A stretch of DNA of 64,000 bases from JBHGYD01 sp041920415 (GCA_041920415.1 JBHGYD010000021.1:39999-103998), one strand, 5' to 3'; numbered from the stretch's first letter, positions 16,599 to 24,963 are shown. The notes: generated from the sequence alone by a model not told the origin. Numbers and translations are program-made.

Positions 16599-17564
16599 AT
16601 GGAAAGAAGTTTATCAATGGAACTTGTTCGTGTAACGGAAGCGGCAGCGTTAGCCGCGGCTCGTTGGATGGGACGCGGCAAAAAAGACGAGGCCGATGGG
16701 GCAGCTACTTCTGCAATGAGAGATGTATTTGATACGATACCGATGAAAGGGACAGTCGTCATCGGCGAAGGGGAAATGGACGAAGCGCCAATGTTATACA
16801 TTGGTGAAAAACTCGGTAACGGTTATGGACCGCGCGTGGATGTGGCGGTTGATCCGCTTGAAGGAACAAATATCGTCGCTTCTGGAGGATGGAACGCATT
16901 AGCGGTTGTCGCTGTTGCCGATCACGGAAATTTACTTCATGCGCCGGATATGTATATGGATAAAATTGCGGTTGGTCCAGAAGCGGTTGGCATGATTGAT
17001 ATTAACGCCCCTATTATTGATAACTTAAAAGCAGTCGCGAAGGCGAAGAATAAAGGCATTGAAGATGTCGTAGCCATCGTGTTAAACCGTCCACGCCATG
17101 AGCGCATTATTGCCGAGCTGCGAGAAGCGGGTGCGCGCATTAAACTCATTAACGATGGCGATGTAGCGGCAGCGATTAATACCGCTTTTGATCATACGGG
17201 TGTTGATATTTTGTTCGGTTCTGGCGGTGCACCAGAAGGAGTTTTAGCAGCGGTTGCACTCAAATGCCTAGGCGGTGAAATTCAAGGAAAACTTCTTCCA
17301 CAAAATGATGCGGAACTCGAACGGTGCAAAAAAATGGGGCTTGATGTCAATAAAGTATTGCGTATGGAAGATTTAGTAAAAGGTGATGATGCTATTTTCG
17401 CTGCCACAGGAGTAACCGATGGAGAATTGTTGCGTGGCGTACAATTTAAAGGATCTTATGGAGAAACCCATTCTGTTGTCATGCGCGCAAAATCCGGGAC
17501 CGTTCGTTTTATTGATGGACGCCATAGCTTGAAGAAAAAACCAAACTTAGTGATTAAACCGTAA
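16599..17564 (+). CDS. glpX: fructose-1,6-bisphosphatase, class II (GlpX)
   Basis: 321 residues. It dephosphorylates fructose 1,6-bisphosphate in gluconeogenesis. Metal-binding acidic motifs VVIGEGEMDEAPMLYIGEKL and VAVDPLEGTNIVASG place it in the lithium-sensitive phosphatase superfamily; GSGGAPEGVLAAVALKCLGG is GlpX-specific. The ATG at 16599 follows GGGGAGAGGGAG; the earlier in-frame ATG at 16548 lies inside murAB. It is 28 bp after murAB, so the two are probably co-transcribed. The protein corresponds to YwjI. Confidence 0.95.
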   Translation: MERSLSMELVRVTEAAALAAARWMGRGKKDEADGAATSAMRDVFDTIPMKGTVVIGEGEMDEAPMLYIGEKLGNGYGPRVDVAVDPLEGTNIVASGGWNALAVVAVADHGNLLHAPDMYMDKIAVGPEAVGMIDINAPIIDNLKAVAKAKNKGIEDVVAIVLNRPRHERIIAELREAGARIKLINDGDVAAAINTAFDHTGVDILFGSGGAPEGVLAAVALKCLGGEIQGKLLPQNDAELERCKKMGLDVNKVLRMEDLVKGDDAIFAATGVTDGELLRGVQFKGSYGETHSVVMRAKSGTVRFIDGRHSLKKKPNLVIKP

Positions 17565-17572
17565 ACAACGTT

Positions 17573-17615
17573 AGCGAGGCGCGGATTTCAAGAAATCGCC
17601 CTCGCTTATTTTTTA
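17573..17615 (+). terminator. terminator after glpX
   Basis: GCGAGG (17574-17579) pairs with CCTCGC (17600-17605), enclosing GATTTC / GAAATC, then a T-rich run. Confidence 0.85.
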
Positions 17616-17631
17616 TACTAATAAAAAAATA

Positions 17632-17661
17632 TTGATTAAAAAACAGCAAAAAGGGTAAAAT
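17632..17661 (+). promoter_or_regulatory. candidate rho promoter
   Basis: TTGATT (17632-17637), 18-bp spacer, TAAAAT (17656-17661). Confidence 0.5.
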
Positions 17662-17684
17662 AGTCATGCTGTGTGTGCATAAAA

Positions 17685-17775
17685 ATAAGCTCTGCTATTC
17701 TGCTTCTTTATGTTTAAACCTTCATTATCTTCTTTCATCCCATCCATATTCATTTCATTGATCCATTTGGAACTG
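17685..17775 (+). promoter_or_regulatory. C-rich, G-poor rho leader (rut-like)
   Basis: The RNA between the rho promoter and start codon is rich in C and U and almost free of G, with repeated YC dinucleotides and no strong hairpin. This is the composition Rho binds. Autogenous control of rho through such a leader is known in B. subtilis; here it is inferred from composition. Confidence 0.5.
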
Positions 17776-17817
17776 TACATGGGAGAGAACGAAAAACAGT
17801 AAAAGCGTGGTGTTGAA

Positions 17818-19104
17818 ATGGACTTAACAATCTCAGTATTGGAAAATATGAAACTCAAAGAGCTATATGAACTGGCTCGACAATATAAAATTTCTTATTA
17901 CAGCAAACTAACGAAAAAAGAGCTTATTTTCGCCATTTTGAAAGCACAAGCAGAACAAGATGGACTATTGTTCATGGAAGGCGTGCTTGAAATCATTCAA
18001 TCAGAAGGATTTGGCTTTTTACGCCCAATCAACTACTCACCAAGCTCTGAGGATATTTATATTTCTGCTTCGCAAATTCGCCGTTTTGATTTAAGAAATG
18101 GTGATAAAGTATCTGGAAAAGTGCGCCCACCAAAAGAAAATGAACGATATTATGGGCTCCTTCATGTCGAAGCAGTCAATGGGGAAGATCCAGAAATTGC
18201 AAAAGAACGCGTTCATTTTCCAGCGCTCACGCCACTATATCCAAACCGCCAAATGAAACTAGAAACTACATCTGATAAGTTATCGACAAGAATTATCGAT
18301 CTAATTGCTCCTGTCGGTTTTGGTCAGCGCGGTTTAATTGTTGCTCCGCCAAAAGCAGGAAAAACGATGTTATTAAAAGAAATTGCCAACAGCATTACAA
18401 CGAACCATCCGGAAGTAGAACTCATTGTTCTCCTTATTGACGAGCGTCCTGAAGAAGTGACCGATATCGAGCGTTCCGTTGCTGGGGATGTCGTCAGTTC
18501 CACGTTCGATGAAGTTCCAGAAAACCATATTAAAGTGGCTGAGCTCGTGTTAGAACGAGCGATGCGCCTTGTCGAACATAAACGAGATGTCGTCATTTTA
18601 ATGGACAGCATCACTCGTCTAGCCCGTGCCTATAACTTAGTCATTCCTCCAAGCGGTCGTACGCTTTCAGGGGGAATTGACCCAGCTGCGTTCCATCGTC
18701 CGAAGCGATTTTTCGGAGCAGCGCGCAATATTGAGGAAGGCGGCAGCTTAACGATTTTAGCAACTGCACTCGTCGATACCGGTTCGCGCATGGATGACGT
18801 CATTTACGAAGAATTTAAAGGAACAGGAAATATGGAGCTGCATCTTGACCGTTCACTAGCAGAACGGCGCATTTTCCCTGCGATCGATATTCGACGCTCC
18901 GGCACGCGCAAAGAGGAATTGCTCATTCCAAAAGAACATCTTGAGAAGCTATGGGCCATTCGAAAAACAATGTCAGATACACCTGATTTTGTAGAAAAGT
19001 TTTTAAATAAACTTCGACAAACAAAAACAAATGAGGAGTTTTTTGAACTGCTTGAACAAGAGTGGAAAGGAACTAGCCCATCAGCTGCAAAACGGCTTTC
19101 ATAG
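17818..19104 (+). CDS. rho: transcription termination factor Rho
   Basis: 428 residues. The N-terminal RNA-binding part has the Rho_N helix-extended loop (LKELYELARQYKISYYSKLT) and cold-shock-like fold (EGFGFLRPINYSPSSEDIYI). The ATPase core carries Walker A APPKAGKT at about 176-183, Walker B DVVILMDSITRLARAYN, the Q-loop (PPSGRTLSGGIDPAAFHRPK) and the arginine-rich RRSGTRKEE. It is a hexameric RNA helicase that ends transcription and silences antisense RNA. There is no bicyclomycin-resistance insertion or prion-like insert, so it is the compact Bacillus form. Order glpX-rho-rpmE is conserved. Confidence 0.97.
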   Translation: MDLTISVLENMKLKELYELARQYKISYYSKLTKKELIFAILKAQAEQDGLLFMEGVLEIIQSEGFGFLRPINYSPSSEDIYISASQIRRFDLRNGDKVSGKVRPPKENERYYGLLHVEAVNGEDPEIAKERVHFPALTPLYPNRQMKLETTSDKLSTRIIDLIAPVGFGQRGLIVAPPKAGKTMLLKEIANSITTNHPEVELIVLLIDERPEEVTDIERSVAGDVVSSTFDEVPENHIKVAELVLERAMRLVEHKRDVVILMDSITRLARAYNLVIPPSGRTLSGGIDPAAFHRPKRFFGAARNIEEGGSLTILATALVDTGSRMDDVIYEEFKGTGNMELHLDRSLAERRIFPAIDIRRSGTRKEELLIPKEHLEKLWAIRKTMSDTPDFVEKFLNKLRQTKTNEEFFELLEQEWKGTSPSAAKRLS

Positions 19105-19131
19105 AAAGGGAAAAACGGAAGGAATAAGCAG

Positions 19132-19160
19132 TTGCAAAACTACACAACTCTTGCTATAAT
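19132..19160 (+). promoter_or_regulatory. rpmE promoter
   Basis: TTGCAA (19132-19137), 17-bp spacer, TATAAT (19155-19160), with an extended TGC in front of the -10. Confidence 0.8.
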
Positions 19161-19185
19161 TTTACCATGTGTGTTTTGACAAACG

Positions 19186-19207
19186 GTGAGAAAGAATTCT
19201 TACTCAC
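19186..19207 (+). promoter_or_regulatory. possible L31 leader hairpin
   Basis: GTGAG-A-AAGAATTCTT-A-CTCAC forms a near-perfect stem in the 5' UTR of rpmE with no T-run. Autoregulatory L31 leaders exist in Firmicutes; whether this is one is inference. Confidence 0.35.
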
Positions 19208-19263
19208 AACTTATATAGAAAACTCTGTTTCGAAATGATTCAGGGCGGAAGGAGATGAAAAGA

Positions 19264-19464
19264 ATGAAAGCAGGAATTCATCCAGAGTACAAAAAAGTTA
19301 TGGTAAAATGCGCTTGCGGAAACGAATTCGAAAGCGGTTCTGTTAAAGATGAAGTGCGCGTTGAAATTTGCTCTGAATGCCATCCATTCTACACAGGACG
19401 TCAAAAATTCGCTTCTGCTGCGGGACGTGTCGATAAATTCAACAAAAAATACGGCCTTAAATAA
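19264..19464 (+). CDS. rpmE: 50S ribosomal protein L31 (zinc form)
   Basis: 66 residues, MKAGIHPEYKKVMVKCACGN. Four cysteines (C16, C18, C37, C40) in KCACGNEF and EICSECHPFY make the zinc-binding C+ form of L31. This version is used in zinc-replete cells and serves as a zinc store when the Cys-less paralogue takes over. The ATG at 19264 matches the family N terminus; an ATG at 19255 overlaps the GGAAGGAG ribosome binding site. A strong promoter and a long leader precede it, and an intergenic repeat begins on its stop codon. Confidence 0.96.
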   Translation: MKAGIHPEYKKVMVKCACGNEFESGSVKDEVRVEICSECHPFYTGRQKFASAAGRVDKFNKKYGLK

Positions 19465-19593
19465 GAAAAGCGGAGCCGAGCGATTAGCGCCGAAGGAAAA
19501 TGTTCTTCCGACGAGAAATGCTTGCACTTCGACGGAGGAAGGTTATTTTCCACTAGGCGTTGCGAGCCGAAGCTAGACAAAAAGAAAAGCGGA
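19462..19593 (+). repeat. structured intergenic repeat copy (module B)
   Basis: Begins TAAGAAAAGCGGA on the rpmE stop and ends AGCTAGACAA (19571-19580), followed by a second AAAGAAAAGCGGA. Module B (19495-19551): GGAAAAT / ATTTTCC and CTTCC / GGAAG. Compared with the fbaA copy, a C-G pair has changed to A-T while pairing is kept. Module A is absent. Confidence 0.8.
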
Positions 19594-19665
19594 GCCGGCG
19601 CGGGTTCATTCGCACCAGCTTCTATCACGTCCATTAAGCCGTTGATAAAAACGAAAACATATGAA

Positions 19666-19701
19666 AAACAGGCAGGCGTCTGATCACTTGCCTGTTTTTT
19701 T
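19666..19701 (+). terminator. terminator after rpmE
   Basis: AAACAGGCA pairs with TGCCTGTTT (19689-19697) and is followed by a T-run. The structured repeat lies between the rpmE stop and this terminator and so would be part of the mRNA. Confidence 0.85.
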
Positions 19702-19773
19702 CATGAATGTTAGTTGAATCATAAAAGGGTACATAAATGGAACAGAAGAGAATGAAGGGAGAGGCCGTTTTTT

Positions 19774-20397
19774 ATGTATGTAATGAAACAATCTGGCTGG
19801 CTCGAAGTCATTTGTGGCAGCATGTTTTCCGGAAAATCGGAAGAATTAATTCGCCGTGTTCGCCGCGCTACATTTGCTAAGCAGGATGTAAAAGTATTTA
19901 AGCCAAAGATTGATAACCGTTACAGCGAAGAAGCTGTCGTTTCACATAATGGCACATCGGTCATTGCTATTCCTGTTGCCTCAGCGGAGGAAATTTTTCA
20001 ACATATTTCTGAACAAACAGACGTTATCGCGATTGACGAAATCCAATTTTTTGACGACCAAATTATCGACGTTGTTCAAATGTTAGCCGACCGAGGCTAT
20101 CGTGTCATTGTTGCCGGTTTAGATCAAGATTTTCGCGGCGAACCGTTTGGACCGGTACCGACGTTAATGGCGATAGCGGAATCCGTTACGAAGCTTCAAG
20201 CCGTTTGTACCGTATGTGGCTCACCAGCAAGTCGTACACAGCGATTGATTAACGGCTCTCCAGCTTCTTATTACGATCCTGTTATTTTAGTTGGGGCAAG
20301 TGAATCGTATGAGCCACGTTGTCGCCATCACCATGAAGTGCTAGACAAACCTGTTGGATCTACAAATCAAGAAAAGAATAACCCTGCGACACGATAA
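19774..20397 (+). CDS. tdk: thymidine kinase (type II)
   Basis: 207 residues. It phosphorylates thymidine for salvage. P-loop GSMFSGKSEELIRRVRRA at about 14-31, DEIQFFDD as the Walker B-like motif, the lid/catalytic Glu region, and a zinc ribbon made of CTVCGSPASRTQR and CRHHHEV. Length and sequence match Bacillus Tdk; gene order rpmE-tdk-prfA is conserved. RBS AGGGAGAGG. Confidence 0.95.
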   Translation: MYVMKQSGWLEVICGSMFSGKSEELIRRVRRATFAKQDVKVFKPKIDNRYSEEAVVSHNGTSVIAIPVASAEEIFQHISEQTDVIAIDEIQFFDDQIIDVVQMLADRGYRVIVAGLDQDFRGEPFGPVPTLMAIAESVTKLQAVCTVCGSPASRTQRLINGSPASYYDPVILVGASESYEPRCRHHHEVLDKPVGSTNQEKNNPATR

Positions 20398-20464
20398 ACG
20401 GTACATCTTTCCATCGATATTTTTTGAACGGTTGGAAAAGCTAACGGCAGGGAGGCGACAAACA

Positions 20465-20899
20465 ATGAAAAGGTTACTGCCGTTACTATTCGGTATATTG
20501 CTTTCAGCCTGTACAATGAATCCAACCGATTCACAATACCATGCACAAAGCGAAGATAAAAATGGAACAAAATTACTCACAAATCGAACACCAAAAGACT
20601 ATGATCGTTTATATAACCATTTCGATGATCCAGAAAAAACGAATCAAAACCCGAATTTTATCAGTTTAGCGGATAGCAGTGGAAATGATCGAGCGGATAT
20701 TCGCAAAGCTGTTCAAGTGATTGAAAAATATACAAATTATCAACCCGATTCGATTTGGATGAATGGCAATGATATGTGGGTGACCGTTCATGCCCCTCAA
20801 CGCGTTTCCAAACACCAAAGGGAAAAAGATCGAATTCGACTATACAAATTGCTGACAAAAGCGATACCGACTTACGATATTCATGTTCGTATCGATTAA
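20465..20899 (+). CDS. putative lipoprotein of unknown function
   Basis: 144 residues. The signal peptide MKRLLPLLFGILLSAC ends in a lipobox (LSAC, Cys16), so the mature protein should be anchored outside the membrane. The C-terminal half (RADIRKAVQVIEKYTNYQPD, DMWVTVHAPQRVSKHQREKD) looks like a small alpha/beta domain, vaguely like the YhcN/YlaJ spore lipoprotein family, but I cannot confirm that. The ATG at 20465 gives a proper signal peptide; an upstream in-frame ATG at 20354 would bury it and overlaps tdk. Inserted between tdk and prfA. Confidence 0.7.
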   Translation: MKRLLPLLFGILLSACTMNPTDSQYHAQSEDKNGTKLLTNRTPKDYDRLYNHFDDPEKTNQNPNFISLADSSGNDRADIRKAVQVIEKYTNYQPDSIWMNGNDMWVTVHAPQRVSKHQREKDRIRLYKLLTKAIPTYDIHVRID

Positions 20900-20906
20900 A
20901 GATGCG

Positions 20907-20929
20907 CGCCCTTTTATGGGGCTTTTTTT
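20907..20929 (+). terminator. weak terminator before prfA
   Basis: GCCC (20908-20911) with GGGC (20919-20922), then T7. The stem is short. Confidence 0.5.
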
Positions 20930-20948
20930 ATTTCCATTTTCCGATACT

Positions 20949-20976
20949 TTGCCGTTTCGTGAAAATATAGTATAAT
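20949..20976 (+). promoter_or_regulatory. candidate prfA promoter
   Basis: TTGCCG (20949-20954), 16-bp spacer, TATAAT (20971-20976). Confidence 0.6.
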
Positions 20977-21018
20977 TATAAATTAGACTGTGTATGGATA
21001 AAGGCAGAGGTGAATAAC

Positions 21019-22095
21019 GTGTTTGAACGTCTTCAAGCAGTAGAAGAACGTTACGAAAAATTGAATCAACTACTAATGGACCCAGAAGTCATTAACGACC
21101 CAAAGAAGTTGCGTGACTACTCAAAAGAGCAGTCCGATTTAGAAGAAACAGTACAAACGTATCGCGAATACAAATCCGTCCGCCAACAGCTCGCGGAGGC
21201 AAAGGCGATGCTCGAAGAAAAACTGGACCCTGAAATGCGTGAAATGGTGAAAGAAGAGATTAACGAGCTTGAAAAACGCGAAGAAGAGCTCGTCGATCAA
21301 CTAAAAGTTCTTCTTCTTCCAAAAGACCCGAACGATGACAAAAACGTTATTATGGAAATTCGCGGAGCGGCCGGTGGAGAGGAAGCGGCATTGTTTGCTG
21401 GCGATTTATATCGGATGTACACGCGTTATGCCGAGTCGCAAGGATGGAAGACGGAAGTGATTGAAGCAAGCCCAACTGGTTTAGGGGGCTATAAAGAGAT
21501 TATTTTTATGATTAACGGTAAAGGTGCGTACTCAAAGTTAAAATTTGAAAATGGAGCGCACCGTGTCCAACGTGTTCCGGAAACGGAATCGGGCGGGCGT
21601 ATTCATACGTCCACAGCAACAGTTGCTTGCTTGCCGGAAATGGAAGAAATCGAGGTAGAAATTAACGAGAAAGATATTCGTGTTGATACGTTCGCCTCAA
21701 GCGGTCCGGGTGGACAAAGCGTGAACACGACGATGTCGGCTGTACGATTAACGCATATCCCAACAGGTATTGTTGTTTCGTGCCAAGATGAAAAATCGCA
21801 AATTAAAAATAAAGAAAAAGCGATGAAAGTATTGCGCGCCCGCATTTATGATAAATACCAACAAGAAGCGCGCGCTGAATATGACCAAACGCGTAAACAA
21901 GCGGTTGGAACGGGTGACCGTTCGGAGCGCATTCGCACGTACAATTTTCCACAAAACCGTGTGACAGACCACCGAATCGGGTTAACGATTCAAAAGCTTG
22001 ACCAAGTATTAGAAGGCAAGCTTGACGAAATTATTGATGCGCTCATTTTAGATGACCAATCAAAAAAATTGGAGCAAGCAAACAATGAATCATAA
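21019..22095 (+). CDS. prfA: peptide chain release factor 1
   Basis: 358 residues. It ends translation at UAA and UAG. The codon-recognition tripeptide is PET in VQRVPETESGGRIHTSTATV, and the GGQ motif that triggers peptide release is in SSGPGGQSVNTTMSAVRLTH. The start is GTG. 21019 fits the Bacillus N terminus (MFERLQAVEERYEKL) and lies six bases after AGAGGTGA; a GTG at 21010 is the alternative. It overlaps prmC, whose product methylates the GGQ glutamine, so the enzyme and its target are translationally coupled. Confidence 0.96.
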   Translation: MFERLQAVEERYEKLNQLLMDPEVINDPKKLRDYSKEQSDLEETVQTYREYKSVRQQLAEAKAMLEEKLDPEMREMVKEEINELEKREEELVDQLKVLLLPKDPNDDKNVIMEIRGAAGGEEAALFAGDLYRMYTRYAESQGWKTEVIEASPTGLGGYKEIIFMINGKGAYSKLKFENGAHRVQRVPETESGGRIHTSTATVACLPEMEEIEVEINEKDIRVDTFASSGPGGQSVNTTMSAVRLTHIPTGIVVSCQDEKSQIKNKEKAMKVLRARIYDKYQQEARAEYDQTRKQAVGTGDRSERIRTYNFPQNRVTDHRIGLTIQKLDQVLEGKLDEIIDALILDDQSKKLEQANNES

Positions 22096-22954
22096 CCGAA
22101 TTTACGAAGTCCTAACGTGGGCTTCTTCTTTTTTAAAAGAAAATGGAAAAGAGGAACGCGTCGCTGAATTATTATTACGACACCACTTACAAGTAACGCG
22201 GGCGCAGTTGTTTGCCCGGCTGCGGGACGACATCGATGAGTCTGTCACACAGGCGTTCATTGATGATCTCAAAAAGCATGTATATGAACATGTTCCTGTG
22301 CAATATTTAATCGGTTTTGAAGAATTTTATGGGCGCACCTTTCTTGTCAATCAAGAAGTCCTCATTCCGAGACCAGAAACGGAAGAATTAGTCGAAGGGG
22401 TTTTAACAAGAATAAAACGGTTGTTTCCTGAGAGAGAGATGATCGACGTCGTGGACGTCGGAACAGGAAGCGGTGCGATTGCGATTACGCTCGCTCTTGA
22501 GAACCAATCATTGCGCGTCAGTACAATCGATATTTCTCCTGAGTCTTTACAAGTAGCGAAAGAAAATGCCAATCGTCTCGGAGCGAAAGTAGAATTTATA
22601 TGTGGGGATCTGTTACAACCTTTCATTCAGGCAGATCGTAAAGTGGATGTCGTTGTTTCGAATCCACCCTATATCCCCGAAAGCGACATTGCACTTCTTT
22701 CACCGGTTGTCAAAGATCATGAACCGCTTAGGGCGCTTGTTGGGGGGGAAGACGGTCTCGATTTTTACCGTCGCTTTATGAAGGAATTGCCGTTTGTGTT
22801 AAACGACCGTGCTTTAGTTGCATTTGAAGTCGGAGCTGGACAGGGGGAAGCGGTTGCCCATTTGTTGAGAGAAACGTTTCATGCAGCGTCCGTTGAAGTC
22901 GTTTACGATATGAACGGGAAAGACCGAATGGTATATGCGGGAATACAGCAATGA
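22085..22954 (+). CDS. prmC: release factor glutamine methyltransferase
   Basis: 289 residues. It methylates the Gln of the GGQ motif in RF1 and RF2 with S-adenosylmethionine. An N-terminal helical domain precedes the Rossmann methyltransferase core: VDVGTGSGAIAITLALEN (SAM binding) and the catalytic SNPPYIPESDI. The start at 22085 lies inside the prfA 3' end (11-bp overlap), and GGAGCAAG acts as RBS. A terminator follows directly. Confidence 0.95.
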   Translation: MNHNRIYEVLTWASSFLKENGKEERVAELLLRHHLQVTRAQLFARLRDDIDESVTQAFIDDLKKHVYEHVPVQYLIGFEEFYGRTFLVNQEVLIPRPETEELVEGVLTRIKRLFPEREMIDVVDVGTGSGAIAITLALENQSLRVSTIDISPESLQVAKENANRLGAKVEFICGDLLQPFIQADRKVDVVVSNPPYIPESDIALLSPVVKDHEPLRALVGGEDGLDFYRRFMKELPFVLNDRALVAFEVGAGQGEAVAHLLRETFHAASVEVVYDMNGKDRMVYAGIQQ

Positions 22955-22986
22955 CTTCCAGAACGAATCTGGAAGTTATTTTTTTA
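22954..22986 (+). terminator. terminator after prmC
   Basis: ACTTCCAG (22954-22961) pairs with CTGGAAGT (22969-22976); T7 follows. Confidence 0.9.
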
Positions 22987-23052
22987 GATTCATAGAGTTT
23001 AAAATTTGCTTTTGCTGTCCAAAATAAGTTAGTGAAAGGACGGTGCAAGCAA

Positions 23053-23718
23053 ATGAAAAAAAGAAACGTGGGGATTATTTTATATATACTGTTAATTATG
23101 ATAGGGGCGCTTGCCAATATTTACGGACAACAAACAGAAGCAGGGGCGAACGCAACAGTGATGATACCAGATAAGGCGGTTCGTCTACGGATTTTAGCCA
23201 ATAGTGATTCTGCGGAAGATCAAGCGTTAAAACGAAAAGTTCGTGATGCAGTAAACGCGCAAATTAATGAATGGGTCGCCGATTTAACATCATTTGACCA
23301 AGCAAAAACGGTAATTCAATCTCATTTACACGATATAGAACAAACTGTTGCTAATGTTTTGCGAGAAGAAAAGAGTAATCAATCCTATCATGTACAATTT
23401 GGAAAAGTGAATTTCCCAACGAAAATTTATGGTAATTACGTGTATCCAGCTGGAAAATATGAAGCGATTTTAATTACGCTTGGTGCAGGAAAAGGTGCGA
23501 ACTGGTGGTGCGTATTATTTCCACCGCTATGCTTCCTCGATTTTTCCAATGGTGAAGCGGTAAAAGAGAAAAAAGAAAAGAAAGTGGAACAGCCAAGCAC
23601 GGCAGGTCTTTCGAACGCAACAATGCAATCTTCCTCTTTCATCGTTGAAGAGAAAGAAGAAAAAGTTGAGGTTAAGTTTTTTTTGAAAGAGTTGTTAGAG
23701 AAGCTGTTTCAATGGTGA
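23053..23718 (+). CDS. spoIIR: stage II sporulation protein R
   Basis: About 221 residues. It is the forespore-made signalling protein that, across the septum, triggers SpoIIGA to process pro-SigE in the mother cell. An N-terminal hydrophobic export segment (NVGIILYILLIMIGALANIY) is followed by the SpoIIR domain: AVRLRILANSDSAEDQALKR, FPTKIYGNYVYPAGKYEA and the strongly conserved GANWWCVLFPPLCFLDFS. A charged C-terminal tail extends past the domain. The ATG at 23053 matches the B. subtilis start; ATG 23032 is possible. Expression from a SigF promoter is expected, but none was convincing. Confidence 0.94.
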   Translation: MKKRNVGIILYILLIMIGALANIYGQQTEAGANATVMIPDKAVRLRILANSDSAEDQALKRKVRDAVNAQINEWVADLTSFDQAKTVIQSHLHDIEQTVANVLREEKSNQSYHVQFGKVNFPTKIYGNYVYPAGKYEAILITLGAGKGANWWCVLFPPLCFLDFSNGEAVKEKKEKKVEQPSTAGLSNATMQSSSFIVEEKEEKVEVKFFLKELLEKLFQW

Positions 23719-23721
23719 ATT

Positions 23722-23813
23722 TGTGGATAACAATAAAACATTTATTTAAAAAAACGAACATATCCACAAAGTTATCCACGAAAACAAACAATTTATTCAC
23801 ATTTTGTGGATAA
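23722..23813. promoter_or_regulatory. DnaA-box cluster (five boxes in 92 bp)
   Basis: Boxes against TTATNCACA: 23722-23730 minus, perfect; 23760-23768 plus, one mismatch; 23772-23780 plus, one mismatch; 23793-23801 plus, perfect; 23805-23813 minus, perfect. The region is AT-rich and lies between spoIIR and ywlC. B. subtilis is known to have oriC-proximal DnaA-box clusters, one of them, as I recall, beside ywlC. Confidence 0.88.
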
Positions 23814-23916
23814 AACTTGTGTTCGACGAATCGTTTTTTTATACTTTGTATGTAAAAACATTGATAGTTTCATATATTTTCTCTATATAGCGATAGAAAT
23901 AATCGAGGTGAATTCA

Positions 23917-24963
23917 TTGGAAACGAAAGTTTGGATTGTGGAAAATGTTGTTGATAAATTGAATAGTTATCCCCAAATTTCACAAGCCGCAAAACTATTG
24001 AAAGCAAACGAAGTCGTGGCGTTCCCAACCGAAACGGTATATGGGTTAGGGGCAAACGCGAAAGAAACCGAAGCGGTCGAAAAAATTTTTTTAGCAAAAG
24101 GACGTCCGAGTGATAATCCACTCATTGTTCATATTGCTCATCGCGATCAGCTTGAAGAAATCGCCACGGATATCCCTGATGTGGCTTATACATTGATAGA
24201 GCGTTTTTGGCCGGGACCGCTAACGCTTATTCTTAAAAAGAAAGGAGCCTCCATTTCTGATAAGGTGACCGCTGGATTGCCAACGATTGCAGTGCGAATG
24301 CCGGACCATCCAGTCGCACTCGCCTTAATTCAAGAGAGTGGGCTGCCGCTTGCCGCACCGAGTGCCAACTTATCAGGACGTCCAAGCCCAACAACAGCCG
24401 GTCATGTACTTGACGATTTAAACGGGAGAATTGCTGGCATTATCGATGCGGGAGAGACAGGAATTGGTGTGGAGTCGACGGTTTTAGACTGTACGGAACA
24501 AGTGCCAACGATTTTACGCCCTGGTGGTGTGACAAAAGAAGAGCTCGAACAAGTTATCGGTCACGTTGAAGTGGACAGCGCTTTAATGGACGAACAAAAA
24601 ACACCGAAATCACCAGGCATGAAATATACACATTACGCGCCAAAATCTCCGCTTGTTATTGTTGATGGTTCTCCATCTTTTTTACAAAAACTTGTCGATG
24701 AACAACGTGCAATCGGGAAAAAAGTTGGGGTGCTAACGACGGAAGAAAACAAACATGTTTATGAAGCGGATGTCGTGCTTACGTGTGGGACGCGAAACCA
24801 TTTACATACGGTTGCTAGCTATTTGTACGACACGTTACGAAAATTCGATGAAACGAATGTTGACATCATTTATAGTGAAAGTTTCCCGACCGAAGGAATT
24901 GGTGCGGCCATTATGAATCGGTTGAAAAAAGCGGCTGGATATCAAATTGTTCGGGAAAAATAA
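23917..24963 (+). CDS. ywlC: threonylcarbamoyl-AMP synthase (Sua5/YwlC)
   Basis: 348 residues. It makes threonylcarbamoyl-adenylate from threonine, bicarbonate and ATP for the t6A37 modification of ANN-decoding tRNAs. The YrdC domain (~20-210) shows VAFPTETVYGLGANA, KGRPSDNPLIVHI and LAAPSANLSGRPSPT; after a linker (PKSPGMKYTHYAPKSPL) comes the Sua5-specific C-terminal domain. The start is TTG 23917, chosen because GAGGTGAA precedes it and the N terminus then aligns with B. subtilis YwlC. The DnaA-box cluster sits just upstream, so binding of DnaA could influence its expression. Confidence 0.94.
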   Translation: METKVWIVENVVDKLNSYPQISQAAKLLKANEVVAFPTETVYGLGANAKETEAVEKIFLAKGRPSDNPLIVHIAHRDQLEEIATDIPDVAYTLIERFWPGPLTLILKKKGASISDKVTAGLPTIAVRMPDHPVALALIQESGLPLAAPSANLSGRPSPTTAGHVLDDLNGRIAGIIDAGETGIGVESTVLDCTEQVPTILRPGGVTKEELEQVIGHVEVDSALMDEQKTPKSPGMKYTHYAPKSPLVIVDGSPSFLQKLVDEQRAIGKKVGVLTTEENKHVYEADVVLTCGTRNHLHTVASYLYDTLRKFDETNVDIIYSESFPTEGIGAAIMNRLKKAAGYQIVREK

